DNA of 64,000 bases from the NCBI GenBank assembly GCA_021014325.1, contig CM037473.1, positions 24,294,822 to 24,358,821 on the forward strand, written 5' to 3'. A program made the position numbers and the translations under genes. The stretch is from Plazaster borealis (lineage: Eukaryota; Echinodermata; Asteroidea; Forcipulatida; Labidiasteridae). Of this stretch, positions 55,127-64,000 are shown in pieces. Under the pieces are notes generated by a model. The model had not been told where the DNA came from. It was given only the letters and a program-made list of their open reading frames with translations, and ran no database searches. Each line of letters starts with the position of its first letter. Position 1 is the first letter of the stretch.

Positions 55127-55549
55127 GATAATAATAATAATAATAATAATACCCAGTTCTTATATAGCGCTTTTATACTCCCGATGGGTGTCTCAAAGCG
55201 CTTAGTATTTTTCCTACAAGGTAAGTGGAGTTACGTGTTGAAGTATGCGACCTATTCCTTTGCATAGCACAATGTAATGGTTTACAAGGTGCTGTGATGC
55301 AATATGCAGCCAATCAAACCAGGAACACCGGGGCGAACCCCTTCTCTTTACGATAAGTGCACTGGGTTATTTTACGTGCATTACACAACACACGGGACCT
55401 ACGGCTTAACGTCCCATCCGAAGGACAAAGCATGTGGTTAAGTGTCTTGCTTAAGGACACAAGTGTCATGACTGGGATTCGAACCCACACTCTGCTGATC
55501 AGAAACGCCAGAGCTTGAGTTTGGTGTTCTTATCCGCTCCGCCACGACA
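55127..55549 (-). mobile_element. Full-length SINE with tRNA-Leu/Ser-like head
   Basis: On the minus strand it begins GTCGTGGCGGAGCGGATAAG, a class II tRNA A box, and has the B box GGGTTCGAATCCC at about 55470-55483. A body with GGGACGTTAAGCCGTAGGTC follows. It ends GCGCTATATAAGAACTGGGT and a long ATT-repeat tail (55129-55150). Both internal promoter boxes are intact by eye, so RNA polymerase III transcription is possible. Confidence 0.8.
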
Positions 55550-55552
55550 CGC

Positions 55553-55619
55553 CACAGATAGCTCAGTTGGTAGAGCACCGGCAGCTAATCCTGAGGTCGC
55601 AGATTCAAGTCCCGGTCTT
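55553..55619 (+). repeat. tRNA-like sequence head-to-head with the SINE
   Basis: GATAGCTCAGTTGGTAGAGC forms a good D arm, and GATTCAAGTCC is B-box-like at the right distance. The T stem and acceptor stem pair poorly, so it is a tRNA pseudogene or truncated SINE head, not a confident tRNA gene. Confidence 0.45.
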
Positions 55620-55777
55620 GTCAATATGTTCTTTGTTCAATTCAATATTACAGAAAATATAGCATATTATTTCCTACTTGGGAGGACATGTGGCTGAAAA
55701 AATAGAGGTGATGGCTTATGGCCACCTGATCAGTCATAAAATATTAACACAACATGTTTTTCTAGTATCTAGCAACT

Positions 55778-56113
55778 TGTTTTTTCTGAGCATGCAGCTA
55801 GTTTTTGTGCCTTTTTTTTATAAAGCAGCTCAGTATTTGGGTCAGATCTACCAGGTGAATTGAAAATAATTCCATGAAGTACCAGTTTGTACCAATGTGA
55901 GCCATCCATTATCCACGATAAAAAATACCTTTCCTTTCCAATTTGTTTTTTTTCTGTGCATGCAGCTAGTTTTTGTGCCTTTTTTATACAGCAGCTCAGT
56001 ATTGGGGTCAGATCTACAAGGTGAGTTGAAAAAAATTCCATGAAGTACCAGTTTGTACCAATGTGAGCCATCCATTATCCATGATAAAAAATATGTTTCC
56101 TTTCCAATGGTCC
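55778..56113 (+). repeat. Two-copy tandem repeat, 168-bp unit
   Basis: The unit runs from GCATGCAGCTAGTTTTTGTG through GGTCAGATCTAC, CCATGAAGTACCAGTTTGTA and GTGAGCCATCCATTATCCA to CCTTTCCAAT. It is present twice with small changes. Confidence 0.85.
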
Positions 56114-56185
56114 AGAACTAATTCACAGGGGGTGAGCTATGAAAACAGCTTTGAAAAGTGTATTTGGGCTGATCGACTAGGCCTA

Positions 56186-56584
56186 CAGTTTCAAACAAAA
56201 GAACCTACACTCCCCGGTGGAGAGTCTGGAGATATTGGAGTTTTTTTACATTATGGGGAGTCCTCCCTGTGCGTGGAGAAAGTGGAATGTATTGTGTATC
56301 TAGGCCATGGCTATCATATCACCACACTCTCCTTGCATGGAGCACTTGGAGACCACCGACATGCAGTGATTGGTCGGGCACACCAGGCATGGAATATGGG
56401 GCAGGCGGTTTGTACACAATATTACAATACACAATGTGTATTGTATGCATACCAAATTCGCCACGCACAGGCAGCACTCCCTTTAATCATAGAGAAAGGA
56501 CAGAACTTCTATGCTATAATGTAAGAAAAAAACATATCTCCACACTCTTCCTACAGGGAGTCTAGGTTCTTTAGTTTGAAACTG
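56186..56584. mobile_element. Tc1/mariner-type MITE
   Basis: The 399-bp element with ends CAGTTTCAAACAAAAGAACC and GGTTCTTTAGTTTGAAACTG is flanked by TA on each side. Inverted similarity extends about 70 bases inward. CAGT ends with TA duplication are typical of Tc1/mariner. Both overlapping open frames here (up to 153 codons) lie on the element and are not genes. Confidence 0.8.
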
Positions 56585-56586
56585 TA

Positions 56587-57544
56587 TGATTTCTAATTTC
56601 TTTCCTCCATATGGAACCTGTGGTACTGCACAATAGGCCTGGAACAGAGGCCATGTCTAGGAGAACGCCAGGGGAGCGATCCATTGCAATGGTCTCCCCT
56701 CCCTCTTCCCCCTTCCCCCAAATCCTTTCCCCTCCCCTTTAACTGTGGTAGGATGGCTCTGTAGAGGTGCTGGTCACCTGTTCCATCTTGCCACTCACTG
56801 GCGACTTGTTATTTTGTTTTACATTCTTTATTTACTGTCTGTTATTGTTTTTACTACATTTAAAAAAAAAAATTATTCTATTTATTCCCTGTAATTTTTA
56901 TCTGTGTAATATGTGCAAGTGAAGAAGTGTAATAATTTTTTTTTTTTTTTTTTTTAAAGTGGCAAACAAAGTACCATAAAATTTGGGGGTGGGGCCATTT
57001 GGGCATGTCTAGCGAACACGCCCGCCACTGAAAATGTCTGGCAGTGGCCATTTGTGATACCTGGGACTATGCACAACTTTTCAAATAGGTTTCATCAGGT
57101 TAAAAGTTGATCTAGCTCATTTGGGGGGTCCTTCAACTCATGGCCCCCATGACCACACCCACCAGAATGTGCTCAGCAGGCAGACACTTCCTTACATTCT
57201 GTAACTTCCCAACTAGTTTGACCCCCCTGGGCTCACGGTAGGCTCGCATTGGGTGCATGGCTTTCTTCTATTTGCACTGTGGAGACCCCATGACTTTAGT
57301 GTGTGGACTTAGTCTCCGCTCCTGTGGAATTTTGTGGCAAGTGAGCCAGTTGGGCAGGAGAAAGCACTAGGCCTAATATTTTACAATGTAAACTTCCTCT
57401 AACATCTCAAAAAGAGGTGGAGTTAATACCATACCTTCTATAGGCTCCCATTGGGTGCATGGGTAATATCCTCTGTTTGTACACAGCTGGTATCATGTGG
57501 AAACCCAATGGACTGTGTAATTTGACCTCCTCCACTCCTGAAAT
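56587..57544. other. Non-coding interval
   Basis: C/T-rich at 56695-56745 and a T-run at 56938-56957. A loosely repeated theme (GGTGGAGTTA, CATTGGGTGCATGG, GTGTGG) spans 57230-57560, a possible old duplication. Confidence 0.45.
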
Positions 57545-57637
57545 GTGTGGCATCTCAAAATGAGGTGGAGTTACTGCTAAACAGCAATGTTCAGCTGAGA
57601 TTCCAGTACAACAGCTACCAATCAGCAGAGACTTCAT
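57545..57637 (-). pseudogene. Degenerate EPDR first coding exon
   Basis: From 57637 the minus strand reads MKSLLIGSCC, then TGISAEHCC and PPHFEM. This parallels MKSV...SAANNCC...EFE in the EPDR gene at 50848 and MKSV...GISA...KCC...EF in the one at 61493. The signal-peptide core is shortened and the donor region does not match. The adjoining upstream DNA also resembles the other gene's 5' region (GTCACTG, AACTAAGA, CAGCTAA, AAGTTACTT). I see no further EPDR exons downstream, so this is a relic of a third family member. Confidence 0.6.
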
Positions 57638-57819
57638 CTTGTTTCTTTTTGGTCACTGTAAAAAGAGGTGTGAATAAAAAACTAAGATATCACAACAACA
57701 TGCACAGCTAATGTGATACTTCCTGTAAGTGAAATTGTTCACTGACACAAGTTACTTTGAAGCTCAGAATTCAATTAGAAATCACTTCTTTTTTTTTTAA
57801 TGAGAAATTGCCTAGCATA

Positions 57820-58110
57820 ACAAGGCCGGACGGCCACTTCAAGGTGCTAGGGCTACACTTAACTGATTTGGGCTGTAGACCCAAATCAACTGCCACCAGG
57901 GGCACATTGCCATCTACACCTGGGGCTGAAACAGGGTTACCCCCTTCACAGTATGTAAGGATGTAGGCATGGGTACACTGTATCATCCACTAAGAGCCCG
58001 GCTGGTAGAGCAGAATGCAATACCTTCCCAACTTTTTAAGAAGCAATTATGGTTTAATGCCTTGCTCAAGGGCACAAGTGTCATGACCGGGATTCGAACC
58101 CACACTCTGC
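57820..58110 (-). mobile_element. SINE-like repeat B (minus orientation)
   Basis: It carries the reverse complement of the 43443-43735 element (GGCCACTTCAAGGTG, GGGTTACCCCCTTCACAGT, GGATGTAGGCATGGGTA). It ends at the B-box-like GGGATTCGAACCCACACTCT, which is shared with the SINE at 55127-55549. Confidence 0.65.
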
Positions 58111-59035
58111 TGCTGACATTGAATAGACATTGCATTTATAAAGCTGTGCATGAGCAGCTTTACGACACTTAGGCTTACAGCAAGCCCTTTACTTGTACTT
58201 TCAGGACTTTCCTAAATACAAATGGGTCCAAGTACGAGGTCTGTACGTATGCAGAACATTAATATGGTACCATGAAATTAATAAACCCTTAATGCAAGCA
58301 TACGTGCCATTAACCATCCATGACATATTCTCTTTATTTTGCCAGTTTCAAAAAAGTACAATGACATGGGGGAGCCAAAGCCCTTAGCCTTGACTGGACT
58401 ATTACACATACCTATATAATGTGAGAGGGGGGGGGTCAGATCCCAGAGTCGTGTATTTTATTTATTTCTTTATTTTGTTTGTTTGAGGGTGGACAAATGT
58501 TTTGCAGTCATATGATTTTTAGTGTCATTTATCCCATGTCAAATACAGACCTACCCAGATAAAAACCCCTGGAGTGATAAGTGGAGCCTCTGTTCTTGTA
58601 TTGTACGATGATGGATAGAACTTGGAAGGGGACCCTTGGGAAGACATGGCCCTGTGGCCCTGTTGAAGATCGCCACAACACTGTTCAAAGGCATATGTTC
58701 CTAAACCTTGACTTGTCTTGGATCCGCCAAGACAAGCCAACGTTCAGATCACAGAGGATACATACTTGGCAAACTGTACAGTGTCTTTTTTACCCATTTT
58801 AATTTACATTGAAAATTGAGATTGAGTAACAACATAATGTTAACTTCACACAGCTATGTTTTAAGTGTTTACAGATAATATTTATATACACAAATTTTAA
58901 GATCATAAGAATTAAACTATTGATGGACTTTGTGCTGAGGAGTGCCTACAATGTAAACATAATTACATTAGCATATGAATGATGACCACTACTTATGGCA
59001 TGAGATGGGCTAAGAAGTAAGGTTCGAGGAAAGTT
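58111..59035. other. Non-coding interval
   Basis: No gene was accepted. It contains a short G-run at 58426-58436. Confidence 0.45.
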
Positions 59036-59560
59036 CAGACAAATAAAAGACACAAAACAAATACTTAATTTAGATTTACTTTACACCGTGGTCGTCACGA
59101 GACCGTCTACCCAAAACCTCTCAGTCAATGGGACTAGATGTTAGCATTGTAAATTGAAGAAAACAAATTATTTCCAAACACTACTTGATTAACGTCATAA
59201 ACCGCGCAAAGGGAAACAAGGATATCGCACTTTTGAAAGGCCACCGTCTGTAGCCTAACTATCGCAAATTTCTGCATACAGATCATCATATCAACAAATA
59301 CATCGCTTCGAAGGTGGTGAGTCTCTAGTTTCATTATGCCTTTTAAGTTTTACTGCATAAGGTTTATCACAAACACCGCCTGATTGATTATGCACAATGG
59401 TCGATAGGCTTTGTGGAAACTGTAGGCCTATCGTTCTCCTTTCTACAGTGCCTTTCAACCATTGTGCATAATCAACCAGGCGGTATTTTCGACCTTATTC
59501 CGTTAGCTTGCATCATCCAAACAGATTGGAACCTTGATTGGAGGTAAGTATATTCAGGTC
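59036..59560 (+). repeat. Duplicated promoter-like block, upstream copy
   Basis: It matches 60684-61140 in order: GACAAATAAAAGA, TTTACTTTACA, TGGTCGTCACGAGACCGTCT, ATCAACAAATACA, GGTGGTGAGTCTCTA and GTTAGCTTGCATCAT. A further shared tail (ACATGTGAC, GGATACGATCACGAGATTCT) appears at 60308-60360 for this copy and at 61153-61200 for the other. Confidence 0.8.
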
Positions 59561-59671
59561 TGTATTCACCTGTGTTGTCTAGCTCACCGTATAAGACTAA
59601 AAACCTTTTAATGCCCACCCTTACTAGTCATATCAAATACACCACTGCACATGCCTACAAGTATTGTAACT

Positions 59672-60052
59672 TAAAGGCACTGAACACGTTTGGTAAATGT
59701 CAAAGACCAGTGTTCTCACTTGGTGTATCCCAACATAAATGCATAAAATAACAAGCCTGTGAAAATTTGGGCTCAATTGGTCATCGAAGTTGCAAGAAAA
59801 TGATAAGAAAAAACACCCTTGTTGTACAAATTTGTGTGCTTTCAGAAAGGAATAAAAGGCTTCTTGCAAGCAGTCTTTTATTATTTTAGTGAGAAATTAC
59901 CTCTTTCTCAAAAACTATGTTACTTCAGAGGGAGTCGTTTCTCACAATGTTTTATACTATCAACAGCTCTCTGTTGCTCATTACCAAGTCAGTTTTTATG
60001 TTAATATATGTTTTGAGTAATTTCTCACACGTGTACAGTGCCTTTAAACCGC
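59672..60052 (-). mobile_element. TTAA-type MITE, family 1 (copy h)
   Basis: TTAAAGGCACTGAACACGTT to ACACGTGTACAGTGCCTTTA. It lies inside the upstream copy of the duplicated promoter-like block, after which the block's tail resumes at about 60300. Confidence 0.85.
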
Positions 60053-60375
60053 AGATGGGCTTGAATTTAAAGCTACGAACTGCAGAAATGGCTACTGTGT
60101 TTACATGCCATAGGTGAACTTATTGTATCTCTTTGACTTGAGAAAAATGCATCAAACTCGGTCTTGATTTGAAGCTGTTAGTGTTAGTGTTAACTGTTTG
60201 TGCTTCGCTACTACACTAGTCATGCTAGTAGTACTATTGTAAGATGATGAAATAACAAGACGATCTTGCTGATTTAACTCATAATTGAATGTAGCCGAAA
60301 GAATAGAACATGTGACCACCACTCACCAGGATACGATCACGAGATTCTGGTGAAATTGTTACGCTTCATGGAATT

Positions 60376-60683
60376 TTCCCTAACCTTCAGGGATCGTGTT
60401 ACTGTTTTTACCTTTTATGTTTGCCTTCCTATTGTTTTGGGCCCGTAGTAATTCAATTCAATTCACTTTATTTCCAATCCGACACACAACATAAAATGGA
60501 AGATTATATTAACGACTATAGGCAAAGAATAAGTAAATAAATTTATACAATACAAAGCAAAACGGAACAAGAAACACTTCAAAATGGAAGCCCATAAAAA
60601 GCAGAGCTTGTCGAGTACGGACCCCTCCAAAGAAAAAAAGCAATGTTTGCGATTTAAAATTAAGCACACATCGACAGTTTAGA
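60376..60683. repeat. Probable LINE 3' tail-like segment
   Basis: AATTCAATTCACTTTATTTC at 60450-60470 followed by A-rich sequence resembles the reverse-oriented 3' end of CR1/L2-type retroposons. No coding remnant was seen. Confidence 0.35.
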
Positions 60684-61225
60684 CAAATAAAAGAGAGAAA
60701 AACACACTGACTCACATCATATTTACTTTACATCTTGGTCGTCACGAGACCGTCTACCCCAAACATTTCGGTCATGGGACTATTATCACTACCTAGACGT
60801 TAATAAACAATGTAAATTGAAAACAAAAATCATTTCCAAACATGAACTTATAACCTTGGCATGATTTACGTCTGCTCGTCTTTAAAAACAGCGCCGCGGA
60901 AAAAACAAACTCATTTTTGAAAGGCCGCCCTCTGTTGTTGAAAGGTAACTAACGCAAATTTTGCAACCAGGGGTAGCGCTCTGTCATCATTTCTCTATCA
61001 CAATATCAACAAACATCAACAAATACAGCCCGTGTGGTGAGTCTCTACTCTTCCTTTTATTTTTAAGTTTCATTGCATAAACACGCGTTAGCTTGCATCA
61101 TTCAAATATGTTGGGACCTTGATCTGAGGTTTGTGTATCACACAAGAAAAACATGTGACAACTACTCACCAGATAGTAAGATACGATCACGAGATTCTGG
61201 TGTAATGTACGGTTCGTTGAATTTT
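60684..61225 (+). promoter_or_regulatory. Duplicated block just upstream of the second EPDR gene
   Basis: The downstream copy of the 59036-59560 block, ending about 270 bases before the EPDR start at 61493. CCCGTGTGGTGAGTCTCTAC has a splice-donor-like GGTGAGT (about 61037). It could therefore hold a non-coding first exon and promoter; this is inference. Confidence 0.5.
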
Positions 61226-61492
61226 ACAATTCCATTGGGGGCATTGGCCTAGAAAAAACCGTACTTATACGGGGACGGACGAGGCAGACGCACTGGCAAA
61301 TAAATACAGGTTATTTAGCGGCTATTATCAGTTTCAGTGCTAACGGTAGAAACAGGGGAACAGCACTGCAGCAGTAGAATCATATTGGAATTGAAAAAGC
61401 ATTTTATTGTCAACTCAGTGAAACACTTCTTTGTTTTTGACTCGTTTAGTTTTATACTTCGATCTTCAAAGCTCAGATAAAACAACAACAAC

Positions 61493-61607
61493 ATGATGAA
61501 GTCTGTTGTGTTGATTCTGTTGGCAGCTGTGGTGGCTGGAATTTCTGCAAATCCAACCCCACCTCCACCTAAGTGTTGTTATGCGGATGAATTTGTGATG
61601 GAAGCTG
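61493..61607 (+). CDS. Ependymin-related protein, first coding exon (gene continues beyond the window)
   Basis: ATG at 61493 starts MMKSVVLILLAAVVAGISAN, a clear signal peptide. A proline-rich insert (PTPPPPK) follows, then CCYADEF, the conserved paired cysteines and Glu-Phe of the family. The exon ends in phase 1 at a GTAAGT donor (61608), the same phase as exon 1 of the EPDR gene at 50848. The two genes therefore share structure and are paralogues in divergent orientation. No exon 2 could be found in the remaining 2.4 kb. First introns here can be long (1.1 kb in the other gene) and the following DNA is repeat-rich. Confidence 0.8.
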
Positions 61608-62884
61608 GTAAGTAATTACTGAGTGATACTGTAGGATCACTACAGTATCACCATTCTTTCAAAGGAAACAGGTCAACTGAGGAGAATTACCATACATAAA
61701 AATATCAAATAGGCCCTACCAATTAGATTTCATTTTATAGCATCAAAATGGCGAAACCGTTTCCCTATGACGTTGTGAATTACACTTGCGTACGAGTTTG
61801 TGTGCGTACGAGTTGGTGTCTGTGGGTCCTTCTTTTAGCTATGTTAGAGGTCGCGCGATATTGACATTTTCTATTCTGGCCGCACACAAAAAAGAGGTTT
61901 TTCAAATTAATGTTACTTCGACCTAACATGCTGTCTGAGCTTCAAATTACTCCTGTAGGTCAATAAAACTCTCTTCTTTCATAATCCTTTTGAAAAAAGG
62001 CACAAATTTACCTCACTTTTTCAAGCATCAAAAAGATTCAGAGCATGGTCACCGACGCGACTACCGCGAGAGCAGCAATTTTTGAACTTTTTTGAAAGAA
62101 AAATGTGGTCACCGTTTTTCAATAAATACCGTCCTCTCTTGACTTCTACCCCCAAAATAACGCCATCTATTGATAGAAGGAGGATTAGGAAGGTTACGGT
62201 GCTTTTTTCCCCGTCTAAATCGGTGAAGAAATAAGGTTTTTATGTATTTGTTTACCATTTTGGGCCAAATTTTGACTAAATTTCCCATTTTAAAGGAATG
62301 TATACATTCAGCGACGGTGGGGTATGCTGTCAAACCTATATCAGTTTAATCCTTGTCCATTTTTGAGTATGAAAAGTTGGATTTTGTTCCAGCGCGAGGT
62401 CGCGCATGCAATTTACGGAGGTTTTAATTAAACCAAGTACTCGGTAAAATCTTATTTTTTGAACCTTTGAGTGCGCGTTAGGGATAGGGCTGGTAAGCTT
62501 TAGTAGTGTGGGTGGTCTTAATTTAACAATTTCTGTACCTCAGTCGGCGGCCAGAAGGGTGCCGCGTGTTTGTTGTCTTTTGGAAGGCATAACTCATTAA
62601 CGAAAGCACCCATGACAGTGGGGTTTGCACCATTGAATTTCTCCTGAGGAGACCTTTAATTTGATGTAAAATTTTAATATATTTGATAAAAAGAAATTTT
62701 TACTATAACATAGCTACTTCTTTAAATAAGGGGGCCAAAGCGTGACATGGTGCTATATCTCAAAAAATAATGTACTTTCTATATTCTTTACATGTTTAAG
62801 TGGTGGGGATAGCTCATACGTTTAATGTACAACTTCAATTTCTTGAATCAGATTTTTTGTTTTCATATACGATCCAAAACTATC
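61608..62884. other. First intron of the second EPDR gene, no exon seen
   Basis: AT-rich DNA with no recognisable exon matching the EPDR second exon. It contains short direct duplications such as GTGTGCGTACGAGTTG. Confidence 0.5.
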
Positions 62885-62885
62885 C

Positions 62886-62942
62886 ATCACACTGTAACGG
62901 AGACACCGGAGTCTCAGTTTCCTGTTACAGTGTGAAACTTGT
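62886..62942. repeat. Palindromic GTAAC-GAGACACC motif, copy 1
   Basis: CACACTGTAACGGAGACACC and GTTACAGTGTG surround a centre with GGTGTC/GAGTCTC-type symmetry. Related motifs occur at 63094-63128 and at the end of the window. Confidence 0.7.
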
Positions 62943-63105
62943 GACTTGTTTTACCATAAATTAGTAGGTTTTCATTGAAAATTTAAATTTCAAAGGTTAA
63001 TATATGTAAACATCATTGGTATACTGTAATTCAACTATTTTCAATGAAAACCTTCAAACGTAGGCCAAGAAGAAAAAGGCGAAAGTTTCACTCGTAACCG
63101 AGACA

Positions 63106-64000
63106 CTGGTGTCTTTGTTACACTGTGACTCAAAAAGTCTTCTCTCCCTTATAGACTGCAAGTCTCGCGCGTATCGGAACGAGAAAACACGTCAATAGAA
63201 GAACATTTTTTTCTCTGAAATCAAATCTTTGTTTTAAATTATATCTAATGACAAAATCTGAAAAACAAAAATACTCATTACATGTTAATAAAATAAGTTT
63301 TAGTTTTTATAAAAAAATACACAAATAATGTGTTAATTATTAGTGAAGCAAAATTAAAACTCTGGGACAAGGATGCTTATTCGATCTTAACTTTTCAGAA
63401 ACCACTTGAAACGTGGATTAGCGAAGGTCACACGGGCGTAAAATTAGCGTTTGACACAGTTTATAGAGGACGCTGACGCCTCAACAACCATAGACTGCAA
63501 TGAAAAGGCTTCGCGTTGCGATTACAGTATCTGGCGATTATCATCGCTCATCTAAAACAAGCATTTACATAAGTTTTGTGATCGGAGGTGAGCACAAAAT
63601 TCTTCATTTTTTGCAGCAACCGGAAGTTGAGGTCAAGTTTAATTATCGGGTTTTCTTCGTTATATTGTTGAAATGATTTTACTTTCATATTTTTTTATAA
63701 CTAAGTTTTACATTCCCAACAACATATGTATTTTTCACGGGCATATACCACGTTAAACTAAAATAATTGACAAAACAAAATCGTGCCCACGTAAATCTCC
63801 GTATGGTTTGGACCACAATGGTCCTGGAAGTTCAAATATGCGCGAGACTTGCACAGTCTATTATGCATCATAAATGTCTGAATCTAGCAAAATGCATAGT
63901 AAAACATGCTACATAAACATGTTACTGCTAGATTCAGACATTTATGATGCATAATAAGGAAGAGAAGACTTTTTGAGTCACAGTGTAACAAAGACACCGG
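63106..64000. mobile_element. Large inverted-repeat element, runs off the window
   Basis: The left arm (63106-63174) contains TGGTGTCTTTGTTACACTGT, GACTCAAAAAGTCTTCTCT and TAGACTGCAAGTCTCGCGCG. It is mirrored by 63837-64000 read in reverse. The interior of about 660 bp is non-coding. The right arm is interrupted by a 94-bp hairpin. The element may extend past base 64000. Confidence 0.8.
63861..63954. mobile_element. 94-bp hairpin element inserted at TA
   Basis: Perfect 29-bp arms (63861-63889 and 63926-63954; TTATGCATCATAAATGTCTG and onward) enclose a 36-base loop and are flanked by TA on both sides. The matching position in the other arm (TTATAGACTG at about 63149) is uninterrupted, giving an internal empty site. 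Confidence 0.85.

Noticed and set aside
55553..55619. Functional tRNA gene
   Set aside because: D arm and B box are good, but the T stem and acceptor stem do not pair convincingly.
56063..56524. 153-codon open frame, the longest in the window
   Set aside because: Most of it lies within a Tc1/mariner-type MITE with TA flanks. It shows no recognisable domain.

Overview
The window looks like metazoan nuclear DNA, most likely from an echinoderm and probably a sea star. It is AT-rich and gene-poor, with introns and GT/AG splice sites. Its only recognisable host genes belong to the ependymin-related (EPDR) secreted protein family. The many short inverted-repeat elements with TTAA target sites and the tRNA-headed SINEs resemble what I know from asteroid genomes. 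The sea-star assignment is inference; no marker gene in the window proves it.

Layout. 1-2.0 kb: two short candidate coding exons of an unrecognised gene. 2.07-3.14 kb: a piggyBac-like non-autonomous element. 3.5-28.1 kb: a succession of unrelated tandem arrays with units of about 105, 100, 53, 27, 90, 33, 186, 150 and 43 bp, together about 14 kb. Between them lie decayed transposase copies (14.0-16.0 kb), two tRNA-like sequences (9.46-9.66 kb) and a 341-bp hAT-type element (21.0 kb). At 16.1-18.4 kb a conserved module of about 52 bp recurs ten times in one orientation. The last four intervals are unrelated spacers; this is the least explained structure in the window. The 43-bp satellite fills 21.75-28.06 kb and contains a block of about 1.55 kb repeated at a 2151-bp offset.

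28-42 kb: dispersed transposon debris, including a hAT transposase 3' fragment, a LINE 3' end, several TTAA elements and a short inverted-repeat element with a partial hammerhead-like motif.

42.0-51.1 kb, minus strand: a complete five-exon EPDR gene coding for 211 residues, with a TATA box at 51050-51058 and a poly(A) signal at 41883-41888. Its introns carry many transposable elements. 57.5-57.7 kb, minus strand: a degenerate copy of an EPDR first coding exon. 61.5 kb, plus strand: the first coding exon of a second EPDR gene that runs out of the window, preceded by a duplicated promoter-like block. Together these form a small EPDR cluster with two divergently oriented genes and one relic between them.

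62.9-64.0 kb: a large inverted-repeat element running off the end. One arm is interrupted by a 94-bp hairpin element, and the other arm shows the empty site.
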